DNA from: Acridotheres tristis
Taxonomy: Eukaryota > Chordata > Aves > Passeriformes > Sturnidae
Direction of reading: 5' to 3'
Length of the DNA stretch: 64,000 bases
Assembly: GCA_037013685.1 (NCBI GenBank)
Contig: CM072899.1
Span: forward strand, 6,428,479 to 6,492,478
Shown: positions 1-10,760 of the stretch, piece by piece
Layout: the number at the start of each line of letters is the position of its first letter
Position numbering within the stretch: the stretch's first letter is position 1
Program-made: the position numbers and the translations under genes
The notes under the pieces: generated by a model
Told to the model about the DNA's origin: nothing
What the model saw: only the letters and a program-made list of their open reading frames with translations
Databases searched by the model: none

Positions 1-1468
1 GCAGGCAGGTCACTCTGCTCTGTTCTCATCCAATGCTGTGGTTTGCTTTAACTGGTTTATCAGAAGAATCAATCTGGCTGGTATAATAAGGGTTCTGGTA
101 ACTCTGGAAGAAATTCCTGCTCCTGTCTGTCAGAAAAACAAGAATGCAGAAGTTTTATATCAGTTCACACTAGGACACCTTAAACTCTGCCTAGTAAAAG
201 CTTCACAAAATAGTTTGTTGGTCTTTTCCTGGGAAGTTTTATTACTAATACTTTGTAGGAGGTACCAACTCTGAAAGGTCAAGTTTCCTGGTCAAAAAAG
301 TGTCATCTTTTCTTCTCTAGGTTTTATTTAGAAAAACTCATGCAGGAGTTTCTGACATACCAGATCCTGCCTGAGTTTATGACAATAGCAGATAATTGCC
401 AGCAAACCACTTAGTGCATTTTAATAATGCCTGAAGAGCTTCCCAAATCCTCAGCCCCATGTCTCCCTAACAGAAACATTTTCAATATTTAATTTGGGAG
501 ATGCCAGGGAAGACTGCTCTCCACTTTCTGCCAGCCAAAAAAAACTGTGAGCAGGTCTCACAAACTGGGGCCAAACAGCAAAAATGACCTGCCTCGATGG
601 TGTGATCATCCACTGTCAGCTCTGCTATCACAGCAAGAGGGGAGCAAAGAGCTGGATTTTAAATCCAATTTAGAAGGTTCTTTTTTCCCCCTACAGCAAA
701 TGATCTTCATCCTGTTCCAGCCAGCATAAGCTTCAGTGATTACATATTTCATAGGCCATTGATTGAAGTGCTCTTACAGCCCTTTCCCCTTGTGAATTAA
801 TGTTTATCCTCCTTCTACAAAGGACCCAGGGACAAAGGTCTCAGCTTCAGAAAATGTTTGTGCAGGTCCACGTGGGCAGCCTTGTCCTGCATGGCAGGTG
901 AGGACATCAGAGTTTATGTCGTGACAGCCCAGCCAAGCCCAGCCTGAGTGTGCAGCTGGAGAGGGACAGGCTGCTCTGAAATCAATTAGGAAGTGATGCA
1001 GGATGTACGTGCCTGCTTCTTGGCACCTATTTTATTTTCTCTCTGTTTTTTTCCCTTCTGCTTATGTAACTAATCTATTAAATAGCAATACCCAGGAATG
1101 AATCAGTGTTGTGTCAGAAAAGGTCCTTCTTCCTTGTAACATTATCATGTTTTCTTTCTCCTCTGTGAGCATCACTCCTTCCTCCTTCAGCAAGTTTCTA
1201 ATGTCTTTCTGTTCCAGTGCTGGCTACTTCACAGCACACACGAATTTCTGAAAATAAGTTTTTTAAGTGACCATTTCTGTCCAAGGCAGATCTGATAAAC
1301 ACTGAAATAAAACCACACCTGATCTATGTCCCTTCTGCAGAAGACACAGGTGATATTTGCAGCCACCTGAAATGAGCTGTAAAAGCACAGGGAGACACAG
1401 CACAGACAGAGAGATGGTGCACAATCCTGTGCTTTTACATTTCTGCAGCTTCTCTCGGTATCTCATCG
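1..1468. other. Unique non-coding DNA, no feature recognised
   Basis: The only open frames are short (under about 120 codons), overlap on both strands, and have no recognisable domain or plausible splice structure. I see no repeat family and no CpG-rich promoter-like stretch. The segment ends where a short tandem duplication begins. Confidence 0.6.
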
Positions 1469-1544
1469 ATTCCAGCTGTGCTCCCAGAGACCAGGGGAAG
1501 GACAATTCCAGCTGTGCTCCCAGAGACAGACCAGGGGAAGGACA
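1469..1544. repeat. Two-copy tandem duplication, 36/40 bp
   Basis: Two adjacent copies begin ATTCCAGCTGTGCTCC, at 1469 and 1505. The second copy carries four extra bases (GACA) inside the run before CCAGGGGAAG. The near-identity implies a recent local duplication by replication slippage. It is not coding and resembles no mobile element I know. Confidence 0.85.
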
Positions 1545-2159
1545 GTGGGTGGGTGGGGTACCACCATCCTTCAGGAGGGTGAGGCTGGGGATGACCTTAG
1601 GGATGGCACTTCATCTCAGAGGTTTGGCAGTACTACTGAGCTCTTTATCCTCAGCAGAATATAATCAAATTACTGTGCTACCCTTCAGGCCTCCTGTGAT
1701 AATAAGTGACTGAATGCATGTCTTGGGAACTCCCTCCCTGAAGTCTGCTGGAGACTCTGTGGAGAAAGAGCTGCAGACATTGCCCATGACTATTGAGCTG
1801 GTTGTAGTTCTTTCTAGGTAAAACATTAATCATGGTGGATTTTTTTATGTAACTCTACAGAACTAAATTTTAACACAGTATTAATTAAATGCTGATTTCT
1901 GCTATTAACCAGTGCTTTAAGAATTTTTACACAGCCTGTGTGAGGCAAAGTGCTTTCATAACTGTGCAGTTTTCTATTTTTTCTCTTTCCTATTGTTCAG
2001 ATGCCTTGAGGTGTGGTTATATTGTTATTTTCCCTTTGATTTTATTACTTTTACCCATCACCCAATCTCCCTGGAGTGAGTGGATGGGTAGCCTAAGCTG
2101 TGCAGGACACCCATGCTTTTAGAATGATGAGAGATGATCTGGTGTCTTGGGATGAAATT
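1545..2159. other. Unique non-coding DNA, nothing recognised
   Basis: Mixed-composition sequence whose T-rich second half has no repeat and no convincing open frame. Confidence 0.55.
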
Positions 2160-2400
2160 GGCGCTGCTTTACAAACAACTGGGTAAAACTGGTTTCATGG
2201 ATTGCCCCTCCCTCTAATTAAAATATGAACCAGCCACCTCCCGGCAAAGGCCCCTAATGTGTTGCAGCACAAGAGGGCAGTGTGAGGTTGGATTGAGTCG
2301 CACAAGGGTGTGATTAACACGGGAACAATTCATGGCTCATTAATTTTGCCTATCGGTGAAGACGTGTGTGAGGTGAGGGCAGCTCCCACCCGGGACTGGG
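2160..2400. promoter_or_regulatory. Candidate conserved regulatory block with CTCF-like site
   Basis: The block stands out from its flanks by closely spaced transcription-factor-like words: a CTCF-like match at 2267-2280, a SOX-type AACAAT at 2324-2329, and homeodomain TAAT cores near 2215 and 2340. These are visible in the sequence. That it is a conserved enhancer or insulator is inference, because a single genome cannot show conservation. An open frame of about 190 codons starts at 2310 but has no known domain. Confidence 0.3.
2267..2280 (+). promoter_or_regulatory. CTCF-like binding site
   Basis: GCACAAGAGGGCAG matches the vertebrate CTCF core (CCASYAGRKGGCRS) at 12 of 14 positions, including the whole AGRGGGC centre. 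The mismatches are at positions 1 and 5. CTCF would act here as an insulator or loop anchor. Matches of this quality also arise by chance, so occupancy is unproven. Confidence 0.35.
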
Positions 2401-3759
2401 CAATAGAAGAAGTGGCCAAGCTCCTGAACCACCTTATTTTTTTGCCTGGATCAGCATTAGCTGCCATGCAATCCTGCTGGGGGTGGCATTTGGGGCACCA
2501 GTCCCACCCCAGGGTCCCAACAGCCACCCTGACCCACATGGGGCTTTGCTGGGACTTGCAGCATCTGTGTGTCTGTCTCTGCCCACTGGGTTTTCCATCC
2601 TACCACTTGCTGCAGTGCTTAGCAGAGCTGCTGCTTCTTGCCTCGTTCAGCAGGGCAGGAATGCCAGGATTCACCAACCCCTTCCCTGGCATGGCTGGGG
2701 GAGATGTCCCAGCTCCCACGTCTCTGATGGAGCTGCTGCAGTCTTTGTGCCATGTAACATCACCCAGCACCTGCAGGAACAAACCCAAATGTCCTCATCA
2801 GGGTGTGGCTAGCCTTGACAGTAAGAGACAAGTTCATCGTCAGTCAGTGCCTTTTATGGGGCAATACACGAGAAAAAGTTAAAAAAAGGAATATTACGCT
2901 TGGAAACCCCTGTGAGGGCATTAAACTAATGATATTCTCCCAAGGAGAGGAGGGATGGGAAGAGGAACCTGTCCACAAAACAAACGTCACATCCCCAGCA
3001 GGATACCGGTACCTGATCTTTCACAGAGTGGTCCTGTTTCACCCAGAGCACTCTGGCCTCTGAGGCTCCTTTGCCAGCCTCTGGTTTTTCATGAATGATC
3101 TGAGAGTGTGGGTTATCTCTATCTCTTTCCTCATTTTCAAGGGAGCATAATGTTAAAAGCAAAGGTTTTATGTGCAGCTGTGGTGGCTCATCTCGAAACA
3201 TGTATTGCTGCACACGCAAAATAAGGGTTGAGCAGAGGCATACATAATTTATTTGTGCCTGAAGGCTGCTTGCTTTTGTGCTCTCTGGTTTTCTGGTCAT
3301 TGTATCGTGCTTGGGAATGATCTTGGACATGAGCACAGTGCTCCAACCCTGAAATGGAGGCCACTGAAGGATTCCTCAGTGCTTCATCCTCTTAGCCAAG
3401 GCTGTCAGGCTCAGCTGGTGCAAAGTCCTGGGAGATCCCACTGCAGGCTCAAAGCCTCAGGCACCATTTTTGATGTACACAAAAGACCTTGTTTTAATAG
3501 GAATTAATTAGCAGTTTAAGTAGTTGCAGGGTAGGAAATCCCCCACAGGGTATACTCGTTAAGGTTTCTTTACACATTACCTCCCAGGAGGATGCAGACT
3601 TTCCCTTCGTTTCCTGCATCCCTCTCTGCTTCAGCAATAACTCCAGTAATTGTACTACAGCCCCAAAGTACTGCAACTGCAAACATAAATTCCTTCCAGT
3701 GCTCATCTGTTCCCCTGTGTTAGACAGGATGGTGATGGGCAATAATTTATCAAAGAGCC
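2401..3759. other. Non-coding DNA with long but unconvincing open frames
   Basis: GC-richer stretch in which several overlapping frames stay open over 2310-2880 on both strands. The conceptual proteins are rich in Cys, Leu, Pro and His without motif order. Openness in several frames at once points to composition rather than selection. No splice-bounded exon or repeat family is recognised. Confidence 0.55.
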
Positions 3760-4020
3760 TGAGGTTATAGTGTCACAAATTCATGCCCAGGGTGCAATGA
3801 TGATGTGATAATGTCACTGTAACCACACATCCTGTTTGCATTATTTATTGCTCTCATGAATGACAAATTTGTATTTTAAAATGACTGAGACATTTATCTG
3901 CTGTCCCAAAAAGCCAAATTATGAGGATGGCATAATCTTATCTCTAGGGCAGACATCCCCTTTTATTATTGGCATTTAATAAGAGAATGTGTAATTAAAG
4001 GAAAGTAATTAACCTATTTT
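3760..4020. promoter_or_regulatory. Candidate AT-rich enhancer-like block
   Basis: AT-rich, CpG-poor block with a POU-type TTTGCATTAT at 3835-3844 followed directly by a TTATTTATTG word, and paired homeodomain TAAT cores at about 3992 and 4006. This texture is common in vertebrate developmental enhancers. Function is inferred only. Confidence 0.28.
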
Positions 4021-4750
4021 TAGGATGTTTGTATCTTGAATAAACAGGCAGCTGTAAGTGTGCTGCCAAGAGTCCTGTCTGCCCAGGCTGTCTTCTGAGG
4101 GAAACAGTCTGCATTCCAAGGGTGAGGAGAGTGGGAAGATTCCTCCAGAATGGTTCCACAACACCTCATTTTCTTTAGGAGTTGTTTAAATTTTGGAGGC
4201 ATTTTGCATAGGGGTGACTCCTCTTCCTGTGGGATGATCAGAGAGTTGGGGCAGAGTCTGAGGTGAGATGAATCCTGGCTGAACCTTGGCATGGCTTTAC
4301 CACAGACGTGGCAGGCTGGGAGACAAGTGGGGTAACTAAATGGGACGAAGATCCCACTGATTTCCTTCTCTAGTGGCACTCACCAAAGACTCAGATGGTC
4401 ACTCAGTAGAAGCAGGTCCGTAGTTAAGTCATGCTGAGCTATCCCATCAGCAGGAGTCAGTGCTGGCTCTCTGTGTGCTCCACGGGGTGTGTGACTCCTC
4501 TGTGCCACACTTGCTGCAGTGTGCAATGCTCTGCTGGAAGCTGCTTTGCCACATGTAGCAAAAGAGGACAATCACAAAAAAAAATCTTATGAGTCCTCTG
4601 TCACTGTTCTACATTTCACCCTTTTTGAAAAATGTGACTAGTTCCTATCATTTAAGAAGCTTTCCTGAGAGACCTCAGGAAAGATGATAGATTTCATCTT
4701 TCAATAGCAGAATATATTGTGGAGGTTATGAGTGTATCCAGAAGACAATA
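4021..4750. other. Unique non-coding DNA, nothing recognised
   Basis: Two adjoining minus-strand frames (4020-4379 and 4380-4571) are open but lack any recognisable domain. No repeats are seen. Confidence 0.55.
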
Positions 4751-4975
4751 GACATGAGTAGCAGCAAAAGAAATTGCAAGTAGACAAATGGGAAAACATT
4801 TTCACAATGGATGTGAGCAAATGCTAGGAAGAGAGGCTGGGATCCTGGAGATGTTCAGATACTGTGCAGGAGGCCCTGAGCAACCCAATCCCCCTTTGCA
4901 GTGAGTCCTGCTTGGAGCAGGGCTTGGGTCAGTGACTTCCAGTGATGCCTCCCAACCCAACCCACTCTGGATCTG
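4751..4975 (+). mobile_element. CR1 LINE 3' fragment, old, sense
   Basis: The order of words follows the 3' end of avian CR1: an A-rich lead ending in CATTTTCACAATGG (compare the CR1 'TTCTTCAC-GTG' segment), a GGAGATGTTCAGA word, then CCCTGAGCAACCC, GTCCTGCTTGGAGCAGGG, and finally CTCCCAACCCAACCCACTCTGG where CR1 has 'TTCCAACCCAAACCATTCTATG'. CR1 is the dominant avian non-LTR retrotransposon and is usually 5'-truncated, as here. The copy is strongly diverged and has lost the terminal octamer repeats, so it is old and inactive. The subfamily is not resolved. Confidence 0.75.
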
Positions 4976-6639
4976 GAAGGTGATCAGCTCCCGACCACCT
5001 GAATTTCAGGAAGTGCTTGTCTGGCTGCCTGGGCAGCCTCTGGGGAAGCTAAGGATGGAGAGCACTGGCTGAGGCTCAACCTGCCTCACACACAGGAGCT
5101 TGGAGTGCTTCTAGTGCTGCCAGGCAGAGCAGCCTTTGGTGCAGTTTAACACAGGGATTCAAGGAAATGCTGTTCTAGAGCTTGTGCAAATCATGCAGAT
5201 GCTGGGAAGCTGTTCTGACACCTAATGAGCCACTGTTCTTCAGCTCTAAAAGTGCTCTGTATCTGCTTATCCCTTGCAAAGTGACACCAGCATGAATGTG
5301 TCTGATTTTGTAAAGTGTGTTTTTTCTGTAGGCATTCAAACTGCTCTGAGCTGCATGATTATGAGAGCTGAGCCTCAGCTCCCACTTTGCTGTCACCGTC
5401 AGCATTCATAACCAGTGCTGAAAGGCGTTGGTGGTGAGAATCCAGCCCTGGTGCAGCTCCAGGTGACTGCTGCCTTCTCCCAGAGCCTCAGCACACACTG
5501 CATGAGCATCACCATGCAGTGGCTGCCATCACTCTTCTGAATAACCAGGTAAGAAAAGCTGTGCCTATCATTTAAATGAGATGCTGGTTCATCTGAGATT
5601 CACAGTTCTGCCATGAGGTTAATTAATTTTCTTTAAATAAATATGGTGGTGAAGTCATCTGTTCCTTTCTTTGGAATGCTGAAAGAAATTTAAAGAAAAG
5701 GAAAACTGATATGAATTTACACTTCACAATTGCACTGCTGAGCCTGGAAAATATTTACCCTAGTGCAGATGCAGGTTAACTGGGGTCATAGATGAAGCAA
5801 TGATATGGAGAGCAAAAGGGAATCATCCTGAACATTTCTCATGTAACCAAAGCCCTGCAAACTGGAGACGTGGCCCTGGCAGGATCAAGGTGCATTAAGA
5901 CAAATGACCATAACCATCCAGAGGTTTTGGTATTTGCCGTGGCTAATCTAAGCTGGGTGTGTGTGGAACAAGGTGTGCAGCACCTTGCTCAGACCCCCAG
6001 CCACTGCATGGGGTGTCGCAGGCTGGAGATTTGCATTTGGGTTGAAGCGTAAATCTAAGTCTTGATATTATCTCTGGAGACAGCGTCAGAACTATTTGAC
6101 ACCTTATCAATTCATAGCACATCTGTTTCGAGCAGATTTCACATCCTGCTTGCAGCAGGAGCTGTGCATGTGGAGCTGTGCTGAGCAGGGGCTCAGGGCA
6201 GCTGTCACACACTGCAGATGTCAAATGCTGTGTCTGCTGTCCCTGCCAGGGCTGCACTTTTGGCAATTTGTTCTGATGTTTCCTAAATGAGGGAATCACT
6301 ACAGTGGCTCCTCAGCACTGGCTCTTTAGACCCTCTGCCCCCTCCACCTCTGTCCAAAGGTCCCTGAGCTGGAAGGCAGCCCCTGACCTGTGGCTGGTGT
6401 TCCAGCTGCAGGAAAAACCTCCTGCCTTGCCAAGGAATTAGAAAGGCAGGGAGATTCGTTTTCTGCAGTGAGTTCATATTCTGAGAGTGGGCCATGGCAG
6501 CTCATTACTAACACATGCAGTGCTAGACTGTCCACAGGCAGTGGGGACCTGCCTGCAATTCCAAACAACAAAGCAGGAGAGGTTTAGGCAGGGGGTGACA
6601 ATGGCAATTGCACCTCTTTGTGATGCAGAGATCAGACAC
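4976..6639. other. Unique non-coding DNA, nothing recognised
   Basis: Ordinary sequence with small overlapping frames on both strands. An AT-rich patch at about 5620-5645 carries TAAT cores but is too short to call. Confidence 0.5.
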
Positions 6640-6880
6640 CAACCGGCCAGGTATTAACGCTGTTTTAACCAGTCATGGAGCTTTGAAGTGTTTTTCCGAG
6701 CTCTGAGTGTATTTCTTAAAGGCTAAAATACACTTTGAGTGCTGTTCTGTCACTGCAGTGAAGGATGCCGAAGGATGAGCAGCTGTCCCAGAATAGAAGG
6801 CTGATATATATTTTTGTTGAGATTTAGTTGCTGAATTGGTGAAGCATCAAGCAATTGCCATAAAGCTTTTCTCTGAGTAA
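6640..6880. promoter_or_regulatory. Candidate enhancer-like block
   Basis: From the GGTATTAACGCTG word near 6650 to the CAATTGCC word near 6855 the sequence is free of repeats and long open frames and has a mixed AT-rich texture unlike the GC-richer flanks. I infer a possible conserved element. No single motif is strong. Confidence 0.2.
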
Positions 6881-8142
6881 TACTCTTGTCCTTCTAGATT
6901 TGGGTGACTATCTGACACACTCTGTGCTGGCTGAAGATCAAAGGGTAGAGGGAGACTGTTCGTCTGGCTGCAGTTTCCTTCCACCCTCTGGCAAAACAAA
7001 GCAAAGGCAAACATGACATGTGAGCTGGGTCTAGGGGTGGTTTGGGGGCTCCAGGCAGGAGGGCTGAGCTGCCATCACTGATGGGGCCATGCTGGGTTCA
7101 TCCTCCCTGGCCACAGAGCACAGTGGGAGCTGAGCTGTGTCACACTGGGTGCCACAGGGATCCTGGTGGAAAGGCTGGCAAAGTGTCCCGAGAGCTTCCT
7201 GGGAAACACCATACAGCCTTTGGAAAGCTTTTAGGACATGTTGGACTAACATGCATTGAGAGAGTTGAGGTGGAGCTGATTCCTGGGACAAGGGGGTGCT
7301 ACAGTCCAAAAGTGCTGAGCTGAAGTCTTTCCCAGACCTCTTACCCCATGAGCCAATAATCTCCCTCCTCTTGATGGGACTGATTCTAAGCCCACTAAGA
7401 AGCTTTGTTCTTCAAGGCCTCAAATTCTGTTTTGCAGAGGTGCTACCAGGCTCAACACCTTGAACATTTTCATCTCCCAGTGACAGCACAGCTTTACTGA
7501 GCCTTTGCTCTGAGCTCCCAGGGAAAGGCATCCCAGGCAGAGGGATGCTGTGGACTTTGGGAGCTGGGAGTGTATCCAGGAGCCACATCCCCATGCACTT
7601 CAGAAGGCAGGCAATGGTGAAGCCACAAAAGTGGGGAAGAGGGACATGTAAAAAGCCAGACATGATTTACACCAAAGACCAGACAGAATCAATGTTGGAA
7701 AAATGGAAAAATATATTAACATTGGTGTGATTTTTATTTTTATTTGATGTTGGGAATGGTGGATGCCCAACAGGTTGTGGCAGAAGCTGTTTCCGCCAGG
7801 AAAGAAATACTGGTCTCTTTCCTTTTGCAAAGTTGTTTGTTATAACTGGGAGAGACAGCCCAAAACTTCACTCCAAGGTCTTTCCTGACCAGGAATTTCT
7901 CTGCTGAGATGCCCTTCAGGGCTGATCTCTCTGTGGTAGCCTTGCTCATGAGACCTGGACATTTGCAGTGATGGGAAGAACGGGCCAGGAAGGACAGGGA
8001 CAGGGCACCTCCTTTCTGTGTTCCCTTTCCTTCCACTGATTGCCTGGCACCATCCTACACTACATCTCACCTTTGCTTTTGCAGTGAATTATAGAAGCTG
8101 GAGGGACAACCCCTTGTTTTATACCTCAAGGGGAGAACAGCA
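6881..8142. other. Unique non-coding DNA, nothing recognised
   Basis: Several frames of 80-95 codons overlap on both strands at 7030-7320 and 7410-8070 without domains. No repeats are seen. Confidence 0.55.
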
Positions 8143-8160
8143 CTTAGAGCTAGCTCTAAG
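8143..8160. repeat. Perfect 18-bp palindrome
   Basis: CTTAGAGCTAGCTCTAAG equals its own reverse complement, and symmetry stops at both edges. A random 64-kb sequence would hold about 0.25 perfect palindromes of this length by simple calculation, so it is uncommon but not compelling. Confidence 0.9.
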
Positions 8161-9189
8161 CCTAAATCCCAAATGTACATCGGCCCTGAGACTTTTCCAG
8201 CCTACACCAGAAAGCTGCTGCAAAGAATCCCATCCCCTCCAGGATGCAGGGAAAGCTGTGCATCCTTGCAAGAGAGGGATGGCAAATGGAAGTCATGAAT
8301 GGTGCCCCAGCCCCACTGCCAGCCTTGCTCCCTCCAAGGCTGTGCTGTGAATGGTCCATCAGGGTTCTTTGGCTATGGGATGGACAGAAGCTGAGCCCAC
8401 CCATAAAGTCCTGCCTCGTGCTCTCCTACCACCACCCTTCACTGGGTTCCAGTGAGCACTCAGGTCCAGGGCCATGATGAGGTGCCCTGGGAAGGCTCAG
8501 GTGCTTGATTTGCACCAAAATCCCAACACTCACATGTGAGCCTTGGCCCTGAAACCTCAGCAAGATTCTTTTGGGACAAGCCCCTTGGCCTGGTGGGAGA
8601 AGCTGTTCTCTCCACAGGCCTCCAAGTGTGCCAGTGCTTGATAAATCTAATTTGGCCCAAATTTACTTCCAGAGATGCTCTCTTCAAAAAAGCACGTTTA
8701 CTTTTTTCCTGGCAGTGACCCAGCCACACGATGCTCTGGTTGCACAGAATTGCAAGTGCAGTGTATTAAATTATCCCTGCTCCTTCAGCTGACATGCAGA
8801 ATGGAAGTTACAACTGATCTGTTTTTCCATGAAAAATTTATTGCATTTAAGTGTATCTAAATGAGTAAATTTTGTTTGTATGCAGAGACTGCTTGTCCTA
8901 TTGCCTCTCTATCACTCTGGAATTGTATTAAGGTCTCCCACCGTGCCCAGAGTCTGTACAGCCTTACAGACCCTTGTGTGTATCCCCCTTCCAGCAACAT
9001 TTCTGTCAGCTTTTCAGACACCCTCCTCCAGGCTCTGCCTACCAAGGAAAAAACCCTCCAGCCTCCATCCAGCTATCAGCTCTCAGGCCTCAGTGTAGGC
9101 CCCTGAAAACCCAGCTTTTTACCTCTCATTCCAGGCAGGCACTGGCTGGCTGATTGCTTTCTGCATAGAGTAGTCTCTTCTCCCAATTA
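8161..9189. other. Unique non-coding DNA, nothing recognised
   Basis: Short overlapping open frames only. No repeat family or promoter-like composition is recognised. Confidence 0.55.
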
Positions 9190-9450
9190 CTGTGACTGTT
9201 GGAGCTTTAAAGTTGATGATTGTGTGTTGTTGGAATACAAATTGATCATTAGAAACATTAATAATGGCTGCTTGACTTTATAATTAGCTATATATCTGTA
9301 TTGCATTCAGGAGCTGTTAGTCTTCAATGAACACATTCCAAATAATCCATTTATATTTAAATAAATTGACACACAATGGCTATCTTAATCAATCTAAATA
9401 TAATTCCTATTTAGGAGCCTCTGCTTTGCCACTTATATTTTTTTCTTAGG
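9190..9450. promoter_or_regulatory. Candidate enhancer block with TEAD and MEF2 words
   Basis: Strongly AT-rich and almost CpG-free. It holds a perfect TEAD/M-CAT word (ACATTCCA, 9333-9340), a perfect MEF2 consensus (CTAAATATAA, 9394-9403), and several homeodomain TAAT/ATTA cores between 9250 and 9300. TEAD plus MEF2 pairing is typical of muscle or heart enhancers. This assignment is inference from motifs. The block ends shortly before the LTR insertion. Confidence 0.35.
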
Positions 9451-9641
9451 GTAGTAGCAGCTGGGTTTGGTGGGATTTGGATCTCCAGAAGGGCTGAGCT
9501 GGAGAACAGGCAATGGTCTGCTCCCTTGCAACTTCCCAGTCCATCAGGTACAGGCAAATTCAGATCATGATAGTGGAACAGTAGCACTGGTGGGACAGGG
9601 TTTGGATCTTCCATCACTTGTGTGAATCGTTGGTTGTGTCC

Positions 9642-9646
9642 AGCAG
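9642..9646. repeat. Target-site duplication, left copy (AGCAG)
   Basis: AGCAG directly precedes the LTR terminus TGTCATGG and is repeated exactly after the other terminus at 10217-10221. A 5-bp duplication is the size expected for ERVL-type integrases. Confidence 0.85.
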
Positions 9647-10216
9647 TGTCATGGTTTCACCCCAGGCAGCAGCCAAGCCCCAGGCAGCTGCTCACTCCCT
9701 CCCCCACCAGCAGGATAAGGGAGAGAACTGGAAAGCTAAAAGCCGGGAAACTTATGGGCTGAGATAAAGACAGTTTAATAGGGAGAGCAAAACCCAAGCA
9801 CACAGGCGAAGTAAAACAAAGAATTACTTCACCCCTGGGCAAGCAGGTGTTCCATCTCCAGGAGAGCAGGGCCCCATCTCATGTAGCTGTGACTTGAGAA
9901 GAAAAATGCCACCACTCCAAACATGTCCCCTCCCTTCCTCCTTCTCCCCCCAGTTTATATATGAACATGATATTACATGGCATGAAGTATCCTTTGGTCA
10001 CTTTGGGTCACCTGTCCTGGCTGTGTCTCCTCCCAGGCATCCCCAACTTCCTCACCAATGAGCAGTACAAAAACCAGAAAAGGCCTTGGCTCTCTGTAAG
10101 TCCTGCTCAGCAACAACAAAAATACCTCTGCATTATCAGCCCTGTGTTGTCCAAAACAGAGCCCTGCACCAGCCACTGTGAAGAAAATTAACTCTACCCC
10201 AGCTGAAACCAGCACA
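9647..10216 (-). mobile_element. Solo LTR of an avian ERVL-type endogenous retrovirus
   Basis: About 570 bp bounded by the inverted termini TGTCATGG and CCAGCACA, so read on the minus strand it starts TGTGCTGG and ends CATGACA. Layout on the minus strand: a U3 region, a TATA-like ATATATAAAC at about 9953-9962, a polyadenylation signal ATTAAA at 9779-9774, then a short U5. Overall wording matches a common avian LTR family I know, though I cannot assign a subfamily. A perfect 5-bp duplication (AGCAG) flanks it. No internal retroviral genes are present on either side, so it is a solo LTR left by recombination between the two LTRs of a provirus. It carries no coding capacity but could act as a leftward promoter. 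Confidence 0.9.
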
Positions 10217-10221
10217 AGCAG
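10217..10221. repeat. Target-site duplication, right copy (AGCAG)
   Basis: Exact match to 9642-9646, directly abutting the LTR terminus ending AGCACA. Confidence 0.85.
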
Positions 10222-10549
10222 TAGGTTTCCTTGGATCTGGGATCATTAAAAATTAACTTCCATTTTTCCATCCACAAAATGTTAATTTTTTTAAAAAATC
10301 GTTTATTTAAAACAGCTTGATTCAAGTTTGTTGGTCACTTTATAGATTTGATAAGGTAAAGACTCTCCTGGCTTATTATTACACCTGAGCAAACTCCAGG
10401 TAACAATGATGTGCAGGTGAGATGATGGCATACAGCTGGGAAATTCAAGTTGAGCCTGCACTGCAAAGTTTGGATCCTGCCAGTCCCAAACAGGTGAGCT
10501 TTGTGATTTAATCTTCCACCCATGATGTGAAGGTTTTAATTTTCTGGAC
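10222..10549. other. Unique non-coding DNA, nothing recognised
   Basis: AT-rich start after the LTR with an A/T run near 10285-10310. No other feature is seen. Confidence 0.5.
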
Positions 10550-10760
10550 CCTGAATCACCTAATTTACCTGTTTAGTGCAAACATTTGAATATGGCGAGC
10601 AAGGAACTACATATCATGCCTGCTAAAAATCACTTACCAGATTTTATTGGGAAATGGAATTGCATTTTTATGCCTATTTGAACAGCCAACTTTAATCACT
10701 CCTTGGTCATTGGTGAAGGTATTTAAGACTGTAATGTTTTTGGGATGACAGGACCATTCC
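10550..10760. promoter_or_regulatory. Candidate enhancer-like block
   Basis: AT-rich, repeat-free block with little CpG (AATATGGCGAGC is the exception) and several short factor-like words such as ACTTTAATCACTCC near 10690. It is compositionally distinct from the GC-richer sequence downstream. Function is inferred. Confidence 0.22.

Noticed and set aside
2310..2882. 190-codon plus-strand frame
   Set aside because: No recognisable domain, overlapping open frames on both strands, and a start inside an enhancer-like block. Composition explains the openness.
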